The notes under the pieces are model-generated. The model was not told the DNA's origin. It was given only the letters and a program-made list of their open reading frames with translations, and did no database searches. The translations under genes and the position numbers were made by a program. 64,000 bases of DNA from UBA3263 sp964554665 (GTDB lineage Bacteria; Bacteroidota; Bacteroidia; Bacteroidales; Muribaculaceae): assembly GCA_964554665.1 (NCBI GenBank), contig CAZKPP010000002.1, positions 1 to 64,000 on the forward strand, read 5' to 3'. Of this stretch, positions 42,611-50,824 are shown in pieces. Positions within the stretch are counted from its first letter, which is position 1, and each line of letters starts with the position of its first letter.

Positions 42611-43204
42611 ATGGCAAAAAAACCGGTCTATCGACCCCGCCCCGCGGCCCCGCGCCCCTCATCGAATGCTCCACGCACTCCCCAACCCGGACAGCAAAAA
42701 GAGCAGCACGCTATCAACGACCACATCCGCGCCCCGCAGGTGCGCCTGGTCGGCGACAACGTTGAACAAGGCATCTACCCCATTCAGCAAGCCCTGCGCA
42801 TAGCCGACGAACAGGAACTCGACCTGGTCGAAATCTCGCCCAACGCCGATCCCCCCGTCTGCAAGATTCTCGACTACCAGAAATTCCTCTACCAGCAGAA
42901 AAAGCACCAGAAGGAACAGAAGGCCAAGGCCGTTAAAGTAGTTGTTAAAGAAATTCGTTTCGGTCCGCAAACCGACGACCACGACTATAACTTCAAGCTC
43001 AAGCACGCCATCGGCTTCCTGCAGGAAGGCGCCAAGGTTAAAGCCTACGTATTCTTCAAAGGCCGTTCGATTCTGTTTAAAGAACAGGGCGAAGTGCTGC
43101 TACTCCGGTTCGCCAACGACCTCGAAGACTACGGCAAAGTAGAGCAAATGCCGCTGCTCGAAGGCAAACGCATGATAATTATGCTCTCGCCCAAAAAGAA
43201 ATAA
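42611..43204 (+). CDS. infC: Translation initiation factor IF-3
   Basis: Binds the 30S subunit and checks start-codon pairing. The N-terminal domain carries 'VRLVGDNVEQGIYPIQQAL' and the linker 'PNADPPVCKILDYQKFLYQ'; the C-domain carries EIRFGPQTDDHDYNFKLKHA and KGRSILFKEQG. A basic/proline-rich N-terminal extension of about 35 residues precedes the conserved part. It starts with ATG, not the AUU/AUC used for autoregulation in enterobacteria, so that mode of control is unlikely here. Confidence 0.97.
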   Translation: MAKKPVYRPRPAAPRPSSNAPRTPQPGQQKEQHAINDHIRAPQVRLVGDNVEQGIYPIQQALRIADEQELDLVEISPNADPPVCKILDYQKFLYQQKKHQKEQKAKAVKVVVKEIRFGPQTDDHDYNFKLKHAIGFLQEGAKVKAYVFFKGRSILFKEQGEVLLLRFANDLEDYGKVEQMPLLEGKRMIIMLSPKKK

Positions 43205-43244
43205 CTGAAACCATTCATAATTTTTTACTAATCATTTAAAACAA

Positions 43245-43442
43245 ATGCCTAAGATTAAGACTAACGCCGGTACCAAAAAGAGGTTCGCCCTTACCGGCTC
43301 AGGAAAAATCAAGAGAAAGCACGCTTTCAAGAGCCACATTCTCACCAAAAAGACCACCAAGCAGAAACGTAACCTCACCCACACCGGAACAGTTGCCAGC
43401 TGCGACGAAAAGAGCGTTAAGAAACTCCTCGGTCTGAAGTAA
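43245..43442 (+). CDS. rpmI: 50S ribosomal protein L35
   Basis: A 65-residue basic protein with the L35 pattern: KTNAGTKKRFALTGSGKIKR and SHILTKKTTKQKRNL. Located between infC and rplT as in most bacteria. Confidence 0.98.
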   Translation: MPKIKTNAGTKKRFALTGSGKIKRKHAFKSHILTKKTTKQKRNLTHTGTVASCDEKSVKKLLGLK

Positions 43443-43484
43443 TCCTCCTAAACGCATTTGAGTTAATCAACTAAATTTTTAACC

Positions 43485-43530
43485 GGACGGCTCAGCCGGT
43501 AAGTGCCTTGATGCAAGGCCGCTGACGTCC
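43485..43530 (+). ncRNA. Structured leader between rpmI and rplT, candidate ribosomal-protein control element
   Basis: GGACG(43485-43489)-GC-TCAGC(43492-43496) pairs with GCTGA(43521-43525)-CGTCC(43526-43530), a ten-pair stem with a two-base bulge. It encloses an inner hairpin GCCTT(43505-43509)/AAGGC(43515-43519). It is followed by eight A, not T, so it is not a terminator. It lies 24 bases upstream of the L20 ATG. L20 regulates itself through leader RNA in other bacteria; whether this is such a site is inference. Confidence 0.5.
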
Positions 43531-43552
43531 AAAAAAAACAAAGCATTAAACC

Positions 43553-43903
43553 ATGCCCAGATCAGTTAACCACGTCGCTTCGCGCGAACGTCGCAAAAAA
43601 ATTCTGAAACTCACCCGTGGCTACTACGGCGCACGCAAAAACGTTTGGACCGTTGCCAAAAACACTTGGGAAAAAGGTCTGACCTACGCCTACCGCGACC
43701 GCAAGGACAAAAAACACAACTTCCGCGCCCTCTGGATTCAGCGTATCAACGCCGCCGCCCGCGCCGAAGACCTGTCCTACTCCAAGCTCATGGGCCTCAT
43801 TCATAAAGCCGGCATCGAAATCAACCGCAAGGTGCTCGCCGACCTGGCTCTCAACAACCCCGCAGCTTTCAAGGCCGTTTGCGACAAAGTTAAAAACGCC
43901 TGA
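43553..43903 (+). CDS. rplT: 50S ribosomal protein L20
   Basis: A 116-residue basic protein opening MPRSVNHVASRERRKKILK, with the conserved GYYGARKNVWTVA and RDRKDKKHNFRALWIQRINAA stretches. It binds 23S rRNA early in 50S assembly and is a known translational repressor of its own operon in several phyla. Last gene of the thrS operon, followed by a terminator. Confidence 0.98.
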   Translation: MPRSVNHVASRERRKKILKLTRGYYGARKNVWTVAKNTWEKGLTYAYRDRKDKKHNFRALWIQRINAAARAEDLSYSKLMGLIHKAGIEINRKVLADLALNNPAAFKAVCDKVKNA

Positions 43904-43927
43904 TTCAACCATTAGACAATTCCACTG

Positions 43928-43968
43928 TTCAGTCCAATCGGCCAGCGCCGGTTGGACTGAAATTTTTT
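43928..43968 (+). terminator. Terminator of the thrS-infC-rpmI-rplT operon
   Basis: Fourteen-base arms (43928-43941 and 43948-43961) pair with one G-T wobble around a short loop, followed by ATTTTTTC. Confidence 0.9.
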
Positions 43969-44010
43969 CAGCCTGCGCAATAATTTCGGGCCGGGCGCGT
44001 TAGTTTTTAT

Positions 44011-45210
44011 ATGGTACGCAAAATTTCTATCGCAATCATTCTGGCACTCGGCGCAACTCTTGGCGCCGCCGCCTCCGACTATACCGAAGCCAGCCGCTAC
44101 AACCCGCTGCAAACCGGCGTTAACTCGCTCGACATCGTGCCCGACGCCCGCGGCGCCTCGATGGGCGACCTCGGCGTAGCTTCCGACCCCGACTGCAACT
44201 CGCAGTTCTGGAACCCCTCGAAATATGCCTTCGCCTACTCGTCGGCCGGCGTGTCGCTCAGCTATACCCCGTGGCTGCGCAAACTCGTTAACGACATCTT
44301 TCTGGCCAACGTTGCCGGCTACTGGAAAATCGGCTCCGGCGACAATCAGGCCCTGTCGGCATCGCTGCGCTACTTCTCGCTCGGCGAAGTAACCTCGGGC
44401 GGCGAAGGAGGCTCGGCCATCATGACCCTCAACCCCTACGAAATGGCCTTCGACCTGGGCTATAGCCGCAAACTGTCCGAGAAATTCTCGATGGGCGTAG
44501 CTTTCCGCTATATCTACTCTGACCTCGGCTTTCCCGAGAGCGAATCGGAGCAGCAAACCGTGGGCGCCTCGGCCTTTGCAGCCGACCTGGGCGGATATTT
44601 CACCACCTATCCCATGATTGGCCACAACGAATGTCAGTGGAGCTTCGGCTTCAACCTCTCGAACATCGGCTCGAAGGTTAACTACGACCATGGCGCCAAC
44701 CCGGCATTCCTGCCCGCGCAGCTGCGCCTGGGCACCTCGTTTACCTTTCCCCTGGCCGACTACCACCTGCTGGCCCTCAACCTCGACCTGTCGAAAATCA
44801 TGGTGCCCACCATGCCCCGCGAAATCGACTACGACATGAACGACCCCGCCCAGCAGCAGCAACACCTCGACGACCTCGAAGACTGGAAAAACATGTCGTC
44901 AATCGCCGGTATCTTCAAGAGCTTCCACGACGGCTCGGTTCGCGAAGAGCTCGAAGAAATCCGTTTCAGCATAGGCGCCGAATATTCCTATAACGACCAA
45001 TTCTTTGCCCGCGCCGGCTACTTCTACGAACACCCCAACAAGGGTAACCGCCAGTATCTCGGCTTCGGCGCCGGCTTTGCCCTGAAAGTTGTGCGCCTCG
45101 ACGCCGCCTACATGGTAGCCACCGCCGCATCGTCGCCCCTCGACCAGACCCTGCGCTTCTCGCTCACCTTCGACATGGACGGCCTTAAAGACCTATTCAG
45201 AAAACGATGA
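44011..45210 (+). CDS. porV: Type IX secretion outer-membrane protein PorV (399 aa)
   Basis: PorV shuttles proteins bearing C-terminal sorting domains from the type IX channel to the surface attachment complex. Visible features are a signal peptide (about 1-21), the family block 'LDIVPDARGASMGDLGVAS...SQFWNPSKYAFA' (about 40-72), and a FadL-like barrel of alternating beta strands ending FSLTFDMDGL. It overlaps ispF by four bases (ATGA). I see no consensus promoter in the short gap after the L20 terminator. Its presence supports reading the tail sequences of several secreted proteins here as sorting signals. Confidence 0.87.
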   Translation: MVRKISIAIILALGATLGAAASDYTEASRYNPLQTGVNSLDIVPDARGASMGDLGVASDPDCNSQFWNPSKYAFAYSSAGVSLSYTPWLRKLVNDIFLANVAGYWKIGSGDNQALSASLRYFSLGEVTSGGEGGSAIMTLNPYEMAFDLGYSRKLSEKFSMGVAFRYIYSDLGFPESESEQQTVGASAFAADLGGYFTTYPMIGHNECQWSFGFNLSNIGSKVNYDHGANPAFLPAQLRLGTSFTFPLADYHLLALNLDLSKIMVPTMPREIDYDMNDPAQQQQHLDDLEDWKNMSSIAGIFKSFHDGSVREELEEIRFSIGAEYSYNDQFFARAGYFYEHPNKGNRQYLGFGAGFALKVVRLDAAYMVATAASSPLDQTLRFSLTFDMDGLKDLFRKR

Positions 45211-45686
45211 AACTGCGCATAGGCAACGGCTTCGACGTTCACCGCTTCGCCCCGGAGCGCAAGCTGATTCTCTGCGGGGTTGAGATTCCCTATAGCGAAG
45301 GGCTGCTCGGCCACTCCGACGCCGACGTTGCCCTTCATGCCCTTTGCGACGCCATATTGGGAGCCGCCGCCCTGCGCGACATCGGCTACCACTTTCCCGA
45401 CACCGACCCCGCCTATGCCGGAGCCGACTCGCGGCGACTGCTCCGCCGCGTTGTTGAACTCGTGGCCGACAAAGGCTACCAAGTGGGCAACGTCGACATC
45501 ACAATCATAGCCCAGGCGCCCAAGCTGCTGCCCCACATCGAGCAGATGCGCGCCAACGTTGCCGCCGACCTGGGCGTAGACCTCGACTGCGTCAGCGTCA
45601 AGGCCACCACCACCGAACGCCTCGGCTTCACCGGCCGCCGCGAAGGCATCGCCGCCCAAGCCTCCGCCCTCCTCACCTCCCGCTAA
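45207..45686 (+). CDS. ispF: 2-C-methyl-D-erythritol 2,4-cyclodiphosphate synthase
   Basis: Makes MEcPP in the non-mevalonate isoprenoid pathway. The metal-binding GNGFDVHRF (Asp10, His12) and the LLGHSDADVALHALCDA motif are intact, followed by DIGYHFPDTDPAYAGADS and the C-terminal VKATTTERLGFTGR. 159 aa is standard. It starts within the porV stop. Confidence 0.97.
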   Translation: MKLRIGNGFDVHRFAPERKLILCGVEIPYSEGLLGHSDADVALHALCDAILGAAALRDIGYHFPDTDPAYAGADSRRLLRRVVELVADKGYQVGNVDITIIAQAPKLLPHIEQMRANVAADLGVDLDCVSVKATTTERLGFTGRREGIAAQASALLTSR

Positions 45687-45708
45687 TCCGCCCGCTAAAA
45701 AAACGGGT

Positions 45709-45740
45709 TTTGCGGAGTTCAATTTTTTTTTGTAACTTTG
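45709..45740 (+). promoter_or_regulatory. Bacteroidetes promoter (TTTG-N20-TAACTTTG) for the 45748-50700 gene chain
   Basis: TTTG at 45709-45712 and TAACTTTG at 45733-45740. Transcripts usually begin about seven bases past this element, which is almost exactly the ATG at 45748. Confidence 0.8.
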
Positions 45741-45747
45741 CGGTGCT

Positions 45748-46503
45748 ATGCACATAGGAAAATTCATCACCCGAACCCTCCTGCCGCTGCTCATATTGTC
45801 GATTTCGTCGGCAATTCCGGCTCGTGCGCAGGTAGAGTTTGACCGTGCTATGGGCGAAAAAACCGTCTTCGTGCCAAAAGGCCAATGGATTGCGGGCGTC
45901 AACGTCAGCTACTCCACCGAAAGCTTCAAAAACTATTCATTTTTAGTTATTGAAAACATCAAAGGCAACGGCTACACGTTTAAGGTCAGCCCGATGGTTA
46001 TGTATGCCTTTGGCAGCGACCTTGCCGCCGGCGGCCGCTTCAGCTACTCGCGCTCGCTCGTAAAAATGGAAACCGCGTCGCTGATTCTCGGCTCCGACCT
46101 TGGCTACGACGTTGACCATCTCTATTCACTTTCGCACACCTACGGCGGCACCGCGCTCTTCCGCAACTACATTTCGCTGGGCGGCAGCTCGCGTTTCGGC
46201 CTCATAGCCGAGTTGCAGTTAGGAGTGTCGGGCGGCCAGAGCAAACTGGCCACCGGTGCCGGCAAAACATTGAGCGGCACCTACTCGCGCACGCTGAACT
46301 GCAACATAGGCGTTACGCCAGGTATGGCCATGTTTCTCAACAACTATTCGGCCATAGAGGTCAACATCGGCGTGCTCGGCTTTACGTTCTCCGACGTTAA
46401 GATGACCACCGACCAGATCTACATCGCCAACCTGAAGCGGCGCAGCGCCAACTTCAACATAAATATATTCTCAATAACCTTTGGCACCGTATTCTACATC
46501 TGA
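45748..46503 (+). CDS. Outer-membrane beta-barrel-like protein, first of a paralogous pair (251 aa)
   Basis: Not assigned to a named family. A signal peptide (about 1-26, ending ARAQ) is followed by alternating beta strands and a C-terminal aromatic/hydrophobic strand (TFGTVFYI), as in outer-membrane barrels. It shares 'FVPKGQW' and the order of later blocks ('GGTALFRNYISLGG') with the next protein. The ATG sits about seven bases after the promoter, so the mRNA may be leaderless. It overlaps the next gene by one base (TGATG). Confidence 0.7.
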   Translation: MHIGKFITRTLLPLLILSISSAIPARAQVEFDRAMGEKTVFVPKGQWIAGVNVSYSTESFKNYSFLVIENIKGNGYTFKVSPMVMYAFGSDLAAGGRFSYSRSLVKMETASLILGSDLGYDVDHLYSLSHTYGGTALFRNYISLGGSSRFGLIAELQLGVSGGQSKLATGAGKTLSGTYSRTLNCNIGVTPGMAMFLNNYSAIEVNIGVLGFTFSDVKMTTDQIYIANLKRRSANFNINIFSITFGTVFYI

Positions 46504-47402
46504 TGAGTAAGTTATTGAGAAACATAGCGCTGACATGCACGCTGCTGCTCGCAGCCTCCGGGCTTCGGGCCGAAATCTATCAGCCGTCGCTGGAGTTCGC
46601 ACGCCATCAGCTCATGGGAATCCCGGGCCACTATGCGCCTTGCCCGCAGAAGCAACCGGCCGGCATCAACGAAGACCTGGTGATTGTTGACGGTGACACG
46701 ATTTCTATCTACGTTCCCTCGCGCAACCTGAGCCGCTATGACCGCGGTCTGGCCAGTTTCCTGTTCGTGCCCAAGGGCCAATGGGAATTCGGCCTCACAG
46801 CCAGCTGGGGCGAGTTCAATACCAAAGACATTGAGATGCTCAACGTGTTGACCGACCTGAACTTCCACGGTAACATGTATGCCATCCGCCCTTCGATCAG
46901 CTACTTTTTCCGCCACAACCAAAGCGTGGGCATGAAGATTGTCTACTCCCACTCTCAGGCCGAGCTCAACGGCCTTGGGGTCGACATCAATTCCGACATG
47001 AGCTTCAACCTGTCGGACATATCATACGGTTCCACAACCTATTCGGGAGCAATTTTTTACCGCAACTACGTAGGTCTCGACCGCAAAGGTCGCTTTGCGA
47101 TTTTCAACGAAGCCGACATCAGTTTCACCACCGGCTCCAGCGATTTCAGCCGCCTTTATAACTCCGAGCCGCGACTGACCCACACCCAAATCAACGAGAT
47201 TTCGCTGAACTTCAGCCCCGGGTTGTGCGTATACCTGATGAAAAACGTCAACTTCAACCTCTCGTTTGGCGTTTTCGGTGTGAAACTCAAACGCGAGCGC
47301 CAAACAACCAACGGCATCGACGAAGGAACTCACCTGAGTTCCGGCGCCAACTTCCGCCTCAACATCTTTAACCTCAATTTCGGCATCGGTGTCAACATTT
47401 AA
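46503..47402 (+). CDS. Outer-membrane beta-barrel-like protein, second of a paralogous pair (299 aa)
   Basis: A signal peptide (about 1-23, ending GLRAE) is followed by an extra N-terminal stretch of about 50 residues compared with its neighbour, then FLFVPKGQWEFGL and a barrel-like pattern of alternating strands (GAIFYRNYVGLD) ending FNLNFGIGVNI. Function unknown. Coupled at both ends: one-base overlap upstream and a 14-base overlap with the following PCMD gene. Confidence 0.7.
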   Translation: MSKLLRNIALTCTLLLAASGLRAEIYQPSLEFARHQLMGIPGHYAPCPQKQPAGINEDLVIVDGDTISIYVPSRNLSRYDRGLASFLFVPKGQWEFGLTASWGEFNTKDIEMLNVLTDLNFHGNMYAIRPSISYFFRHNQSVGMKIVYSHSQAELNGLGVDINSDMSFNLSDISYGSTTYSGAIFYRNYVGLDRKGRFAIFNEADISFTTGSSDFSRLYNSEPRLTHTQINEISLNFSPGLCVYLMKNVNFNLSFGVFGVKLKRERQTTNGIDEGTHLSSGANFRLNIFNLNFGIGVNI

Positions 47403-48951
47403 GAAAATATTATTCGCAACGCTGACCGCCGTCGGCCTCGCAGGGTGCATAACCAACGACCTGCCCTATCCGCAGATTGTTTGCAACATCACCGACTTTA
47501 TGGTCGATGGCCAAAGCGAACCCGCCGTCATTGACCCGCAAACCCGCACGGTCACCCTGACCATGGGCGAACTCGCCGACCTGCAGAACATTACCCTGCT
47601 TAACTATAAGGTTGAGCCCGAAAACTGCACCGTTGAAGGGCTCACCCCGACCCTCAACCTCATCCGCCCCACCTACGCCACGCTCAGCCTCTATCAGGAC
47701 TACGTGTGGACCATCCGCGCCGTGCAAACCATTGAGCGCTACATAACAACGTCGCCTCAGATGGGCGAACCGATTATCGACGCCCCCGGCCGCCGCGTAA
47801 TTTTCTACGTTCCCAAAGGCTCCGACCTGAGCCAAATCAAGGTTACATCGCTGAAATTAGGGAGCACGGCGGCAACCATGACCCCCGACCTCGTTGGAAA
47901 AGTCACAGATTTTTCGCAGCCCGTAGAAGTGATTGTCAACGACTATGGCCGCGAAAGCCTCTGGACCCTCTATGTTGAAACCATAGACGCCAAAGCCACG
48001 ATCACCCAGGTAGATGCCTGGACACGCGTAGCCTGGTTTTACGCCTCAGTGGCCGACGAACAGGATGCCGGCTTTGAATATCGCCTGCAAGGCTCTACTG
48101 ACTGGACGCGCGTTGACGACGTTCAGAAAGCGAGCGGCACAATTTCGGCCCGCGCCATCCACCTGTCGCCCGCAACCACCTACGAAGTTCGCGCCTACTG
48201 CGGCACCGACGTTAGCGCCTCGCAACCCTTCACAACCGGCACCGAAGCGCAGCTGCCCAACTCAAACTTCGACCTCTGGTGGCTCGACGGCAAGGTGTGG
48301 AACCCCTGGGGCGAAGGCAACACTCCCTTCTGGGACACCGGCAACAAGGGCGCGGCAACCCTGGGCGAATCGAACTCACAGCCCACAGCCGACACCCAGA
48401 CCGGCACCGGCTATGCCGCGCAGCTCAAGTGTGAATTCAAGGGCATCGGCGCCTTAGGCAAGATTGCCGCCGGCAATATCTTTACCGGCGTATACGTCAA
48501 GACCGACGGCACCAACGGCATTTTGAACTTCGGCCGCGAATTTTCGCAGCGCCCCACCCGCCTGCGCGCCATGTTTAAATACAAAAACGCACCCATAAGC
48601 CACGTAGGCACCGATCCGCGCTTCAAGGAGTGGAAAGGACGCCCCGACACGGCCCAGGTGTTCATAGCCCTTACCGACTGGGATGCCCCGCTCGAAATCC
48701 GCACCAACCCCAAGAACCAGCAGCTCTTTAACGCCGCCGACCCCCACATTATAGCTTACGGACAGATTGCCTACGGCAGCAGCGTTGAAGATTGGACACC
48801 GCTGAGCATCGACCTCGACTACCGCTCGACGTCGCGAGTGCCGAAATACATTGTTGTTGTGTGCACTTCGTCGAAATATGGCGACTTCTTCGTTGGCGGT
48901 CAGGGCGGAGTATTGACCATCGACGACCTAACTCTGGAATATGACTACTAA
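47389..48951 (+). CDS. PCMD-domain lipoprotein (putative carbohydrate-metabolism domain), GTG start (520 aa)
   Basis: Lipobox GLAGC (Cys20) is followed by an Ig-like N-terminal region with 'VRAVQTIERYI' (about 30-200), an FN3-like region (about 205-285), and a C-terminal PCMD-like beta-sandwich (about 290-520; 'LPNSNFDLWW' and 'PTRLRAMFKYKNA'). The start is the GTG at 47389, inside the preceding gene, as no ATG lies upstream of the signal sequence. PCMD proteins are outer-membrane lipoproteins of unproven function, usually next to barrel proteins as here, so a complex with the two upstream proteins is plausible. It overlaps the DUF1599 gene by 11 bases. Confidence 0.75.
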   Translation: MSTFKKILFATLTAVGLAGCITNDLPYPQIVCNITDFMVDGQSEPAVIDPQTRTVTLTMGELADLQNITLLNYKVEPENCTVEGLTPTLNLIRPTYATLSLYQDYVWTIRAVQTIERYITTSPQMGEPIIDAPGRRVIFYVPKGSDLSQIKVTSLKLGSTAATMTPDLVGKVTDFSQPVEVIVNDYGRESLWTLYVETIDAKATITQVDAWTRVAWFYASVADEQDAGFEYRLQGSTDWTRVDDVQKASGTISARAIHLSPATTYEVRAYCGTDVSASQPFTTGTEAQLPNSNFDLWWLDGKVWNPWGEGNTPFWDTGNKGAATLGESNSQPTADTQTGTGYAAQLKCEFKGIGALGKIAAGNIFTGVYVKTDGTNGILNFGREFSQRPTRLRAMFKYKNAPISHVGTDPRFKEWKGRPDTAQVFIALTDWDAPLEIRTNPKNQQLFNAADPHIIAYGQIAYGSSVEDWTPLSIDLDYRSTSRVPKYIVVVCTSSKYGDFFVGGQGGVLTIDDLTLEYDY

Positions 48952-49483
48952 CGAACAGTTCGACATAATCATAGCCCGCTGCCGCGCGCTTTTCGAAAAG
49001 AAGCTCCACGACTACCGCCCGGCGTGGCGGGTACTACGCCCGGCATCGCTCACCGACCAGATTTACATCAAGGCCAAACGCATACGCGAACTGCAAACCC
49101 TTGGCGGCGACCGCGCCAGCGCCATCGGCGAGGGCATCGTTCCGGAATTTGAGGGAATCATCAACTACGGAATTATCGGGCTGATTCAGCTTGAATTAGG
49201 GCCGACATGCTCGCTCGACATCAGCGAAGAGCAGGCCCTGGAGCTGTATGACCGCAACGCCCGCAAAATCCGCGACCTCATGGTTGCCAAAAACCACGAC
49301 TACGGCGAAGCATGGCGCGACATGCGCGTAAGCTCCGACGTAGACCTCATACTCATGAAAATTCTGCGCACCAAGCAGATTGAAGACCTTGCCGGCGAAA
49401 CCCTGGTCAGCGAGGGCATCGACGCGAACTATATGGATATGGTGAATTATTCAGTGTTCGCGCTTATAAAACTGACGCTATGA
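48941..49483 (+). CDS. DUF1599 (nucleotide-modification-associated domain 1) protein (180 aa)
   Basis: Two similar helical halves are visible, each with an 'F/LYxxkxHDYr/geaWR' core: KKLHDYRPAWRVLR (about 20-33) and AKNHDYGEAWRDMR (about 113-126), each followed by 'IyiKakRIreLqtL' or 'ILMKILRTKQIEDL'. This is DUF1599, annotated in the family literature as nucleotide-modification-associated, without a known activity. It is a cytoplasmic protein. Overlaps of 11 bases upstream and four downstream tie it to the chain. Confidence 0.85.
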   Translation: MTTNEQFDIIIARCRALFEKKLHDYRPAWRVLRPASLTDQIYIKAKRIRELQTLGGDRASAIGEGIVPEFEGIINYGIIGLIQLELGPTCSLDISEEQALELYDRNARKIRDLMVAKNHDYGEAWRDMRVSSDVDLILMKILRTKQIEDLAGETLVSEGIDANYMDMVNYSVFALIKLTL

Positions 49484-50700
49484 TGCGGGTTGCCGTATGG
49501 CTGGCGCGCCTGATTGTCGGCGCCGTGTTCATTATCAGCGGGGCCGCCAAGATGATCGACCCCATCGGCTTTTCCATTAAAATTACAAGTTATCTGGCAG
49601 TCTGGGGCATGGCTGAAACCATTCCTCCGGGGCTGGTGCTGATCGGCGGCTGCCTGCTCTCGACCTTCGAGTTCGTAACCGGCATTCTGGTGGCTACGGG
49701 CTCGCTGCGCCGCACCGCCGCGTGGGGAGCGCTGCTGCTTATGTGTTTCATGCTACCGCTGTCGGCCTACATTGCGCTGGCCAACCCGGTTAGCGACTGC
49801 GGCTGCTTCGGCGATTTCTTAATCATCAGCAATGGCGCCACGTTTGCCAAAAACGTAGTGATAACGGCCCTGTGCGTTTTTTTAGTGCGATTTAACCGCC
49901 GCACGCAGCCGCTGTTCGCCCCGTGGATTCAATGGGTGCAGATTGCCGCCGCCGTGGGCTATATGATTATTCTGGGCATCGTAGGCTACCACGAGCAGCC
50001 GCTGGTCGACTTCCGTCCCTACCCCGTCGGCGAGCCGCTGATTGACGATTCAGAGGCTCAAGCCCTCTATGTTTATACCCGCAATGGCCGCGAGCAAACC
50101 TTTTCCGACTCCGAACTGCCCGACGAGGACACGGGCTGGGAGTTCAAGGAGGTGCGCGAAGTAAAATCGGCCTCGGCCAAACAGCTGACACTGCTCGACC
50201 CGCAAAGCGGGCTCGACGTCAGCGACTCTATTCTCGGCACGGACGGCGACCTCATGCTGCTGTTAGTGTCGCACCCCACCGAAGCGAGCGCAGCCGGCAG
50301 CTATACCGCCAACGAGCTGCGCGAACGCATGGAGCGCCTCCATGGTCCCGGGTCGTTCGTCGCCCTTATGCCGCCCGACACGGCGGCCGTGGCGCGCGCC
50401 CTGGACGTTATGATGGCCGACTATCCCGTTTATTTCGCCGACCAGAAGGCAATCATGGCAGTTGCCCGCGGGGCCATGGCTGTTGTTTACCTCAAAGATG
50501 CCAACGTTGTTTGGAAACGCACCCTCAGCTCCATCAACCCCGACCTCATCGGCAGCGGTGACCCGGCAACGCTTTATGCCACCGACGGACCGCGCTGGTT
50601 TCGGCTCCTGACCGCAGCCTACATCCTGGCCAACATCATCATCTACATCGTCGGCCGCTTTCCCGCGCTTTTCCGCCTTATCCGCCGCAAGAAAACATAA
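49480..50700 (+). CDS. BT_3928-family DoxX/MauE-like membrane protein (406 aa)
   Basis: The N-terminal half has four membrane segments with a DoxX/MauE pattern (GAVFIISGAAKMIDPIGF near the start) and the motif SDCGCFGDFL (about residues 106-115), whose cysteines suggest redox or thiol chemistry at the membrane. After a fifth segment the C-terminal half (about 180-380) looks like a degenerate soluble domain, with a final membrane segment before a basic end. I recall this gene type following DUF1599 in Bacteroides. Last of the coupled chain (ATGA overlap); a hip module follows. Confidence 0.78.
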   Translation: MMRVAVWLARLIVGAVFIISGAAKMIDPIGFSIKITSYLAVWGMAETIPPGLVLIGGCLLSTFEFVTGILVATGSLRRTAAWGALLLMCFMLPLSAYIALANPVSDCGCFGDFLIISNGATFAKNVVITALCVFLVRFNRRTQPLFAPWIQWVQIAAAVGYMIILGIVGYHEQPLVDFRPYPVGEPLIDDSEAQALYVYTRNGREQTFSDSELPDEDTGWEFKEVREVKSASAKQLTLLDPQSGLDVSDSILGTDGDLMLLLVSHPTEASAAGSYTANELRERMERLHGPGSFVALMPPDTAAVARALDVMMADYPVYFADQKAIMAVARGAMAVVYLKDANVVWKRTLSSINPDLIGSGDPATLYATDGPRWFRLLTAAYILANIIIYIVGRFPALFRLIRRKKT

Positions 50701-50722
50701 ACCCGACGCCGATTCGCAAGCC

Positions 50723-50820
50723 ATACCCCATCGGGTATATTTCAGCCATTCCCCAAACATTTTATACCCTATATGGTGTAAATTAAGAAATTTTTATTAT
50801 CTTTGCACCCTAAAGGGTAT
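50723..50820 (+). promoter_or_regulatory. Array of three operator-like inverted repeats (ATACCC-N4/5-GGGTAT type) upstream of the second hipB
   Basis: Site 1: ATACCC (50723-50728), four bases, GGGTAT (50733-50738), a perfect match. Site 2: ATACCC (50764-50769) with a degenerate GGTGTA half (50775-50780). Site 3: ACCC (50807-50810), TAAA, GGGTAT (50815-50820). They flank the -7 element at 50798-50805 and end five bases before the hipB ATG. Likely HipB binding sites. Confidence 0.65.
50798..50805 (+). promoter_or_regulatory. -7 element (TATCTTTG) of the hipBST operon
   Basis: Matches TAnnTTTG. It lies between the second and third operator-like repeats, so a repressor bound at either would cover the promoter. 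Confidence 0.65.
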
Positions 50821-50824
50821 ATTT

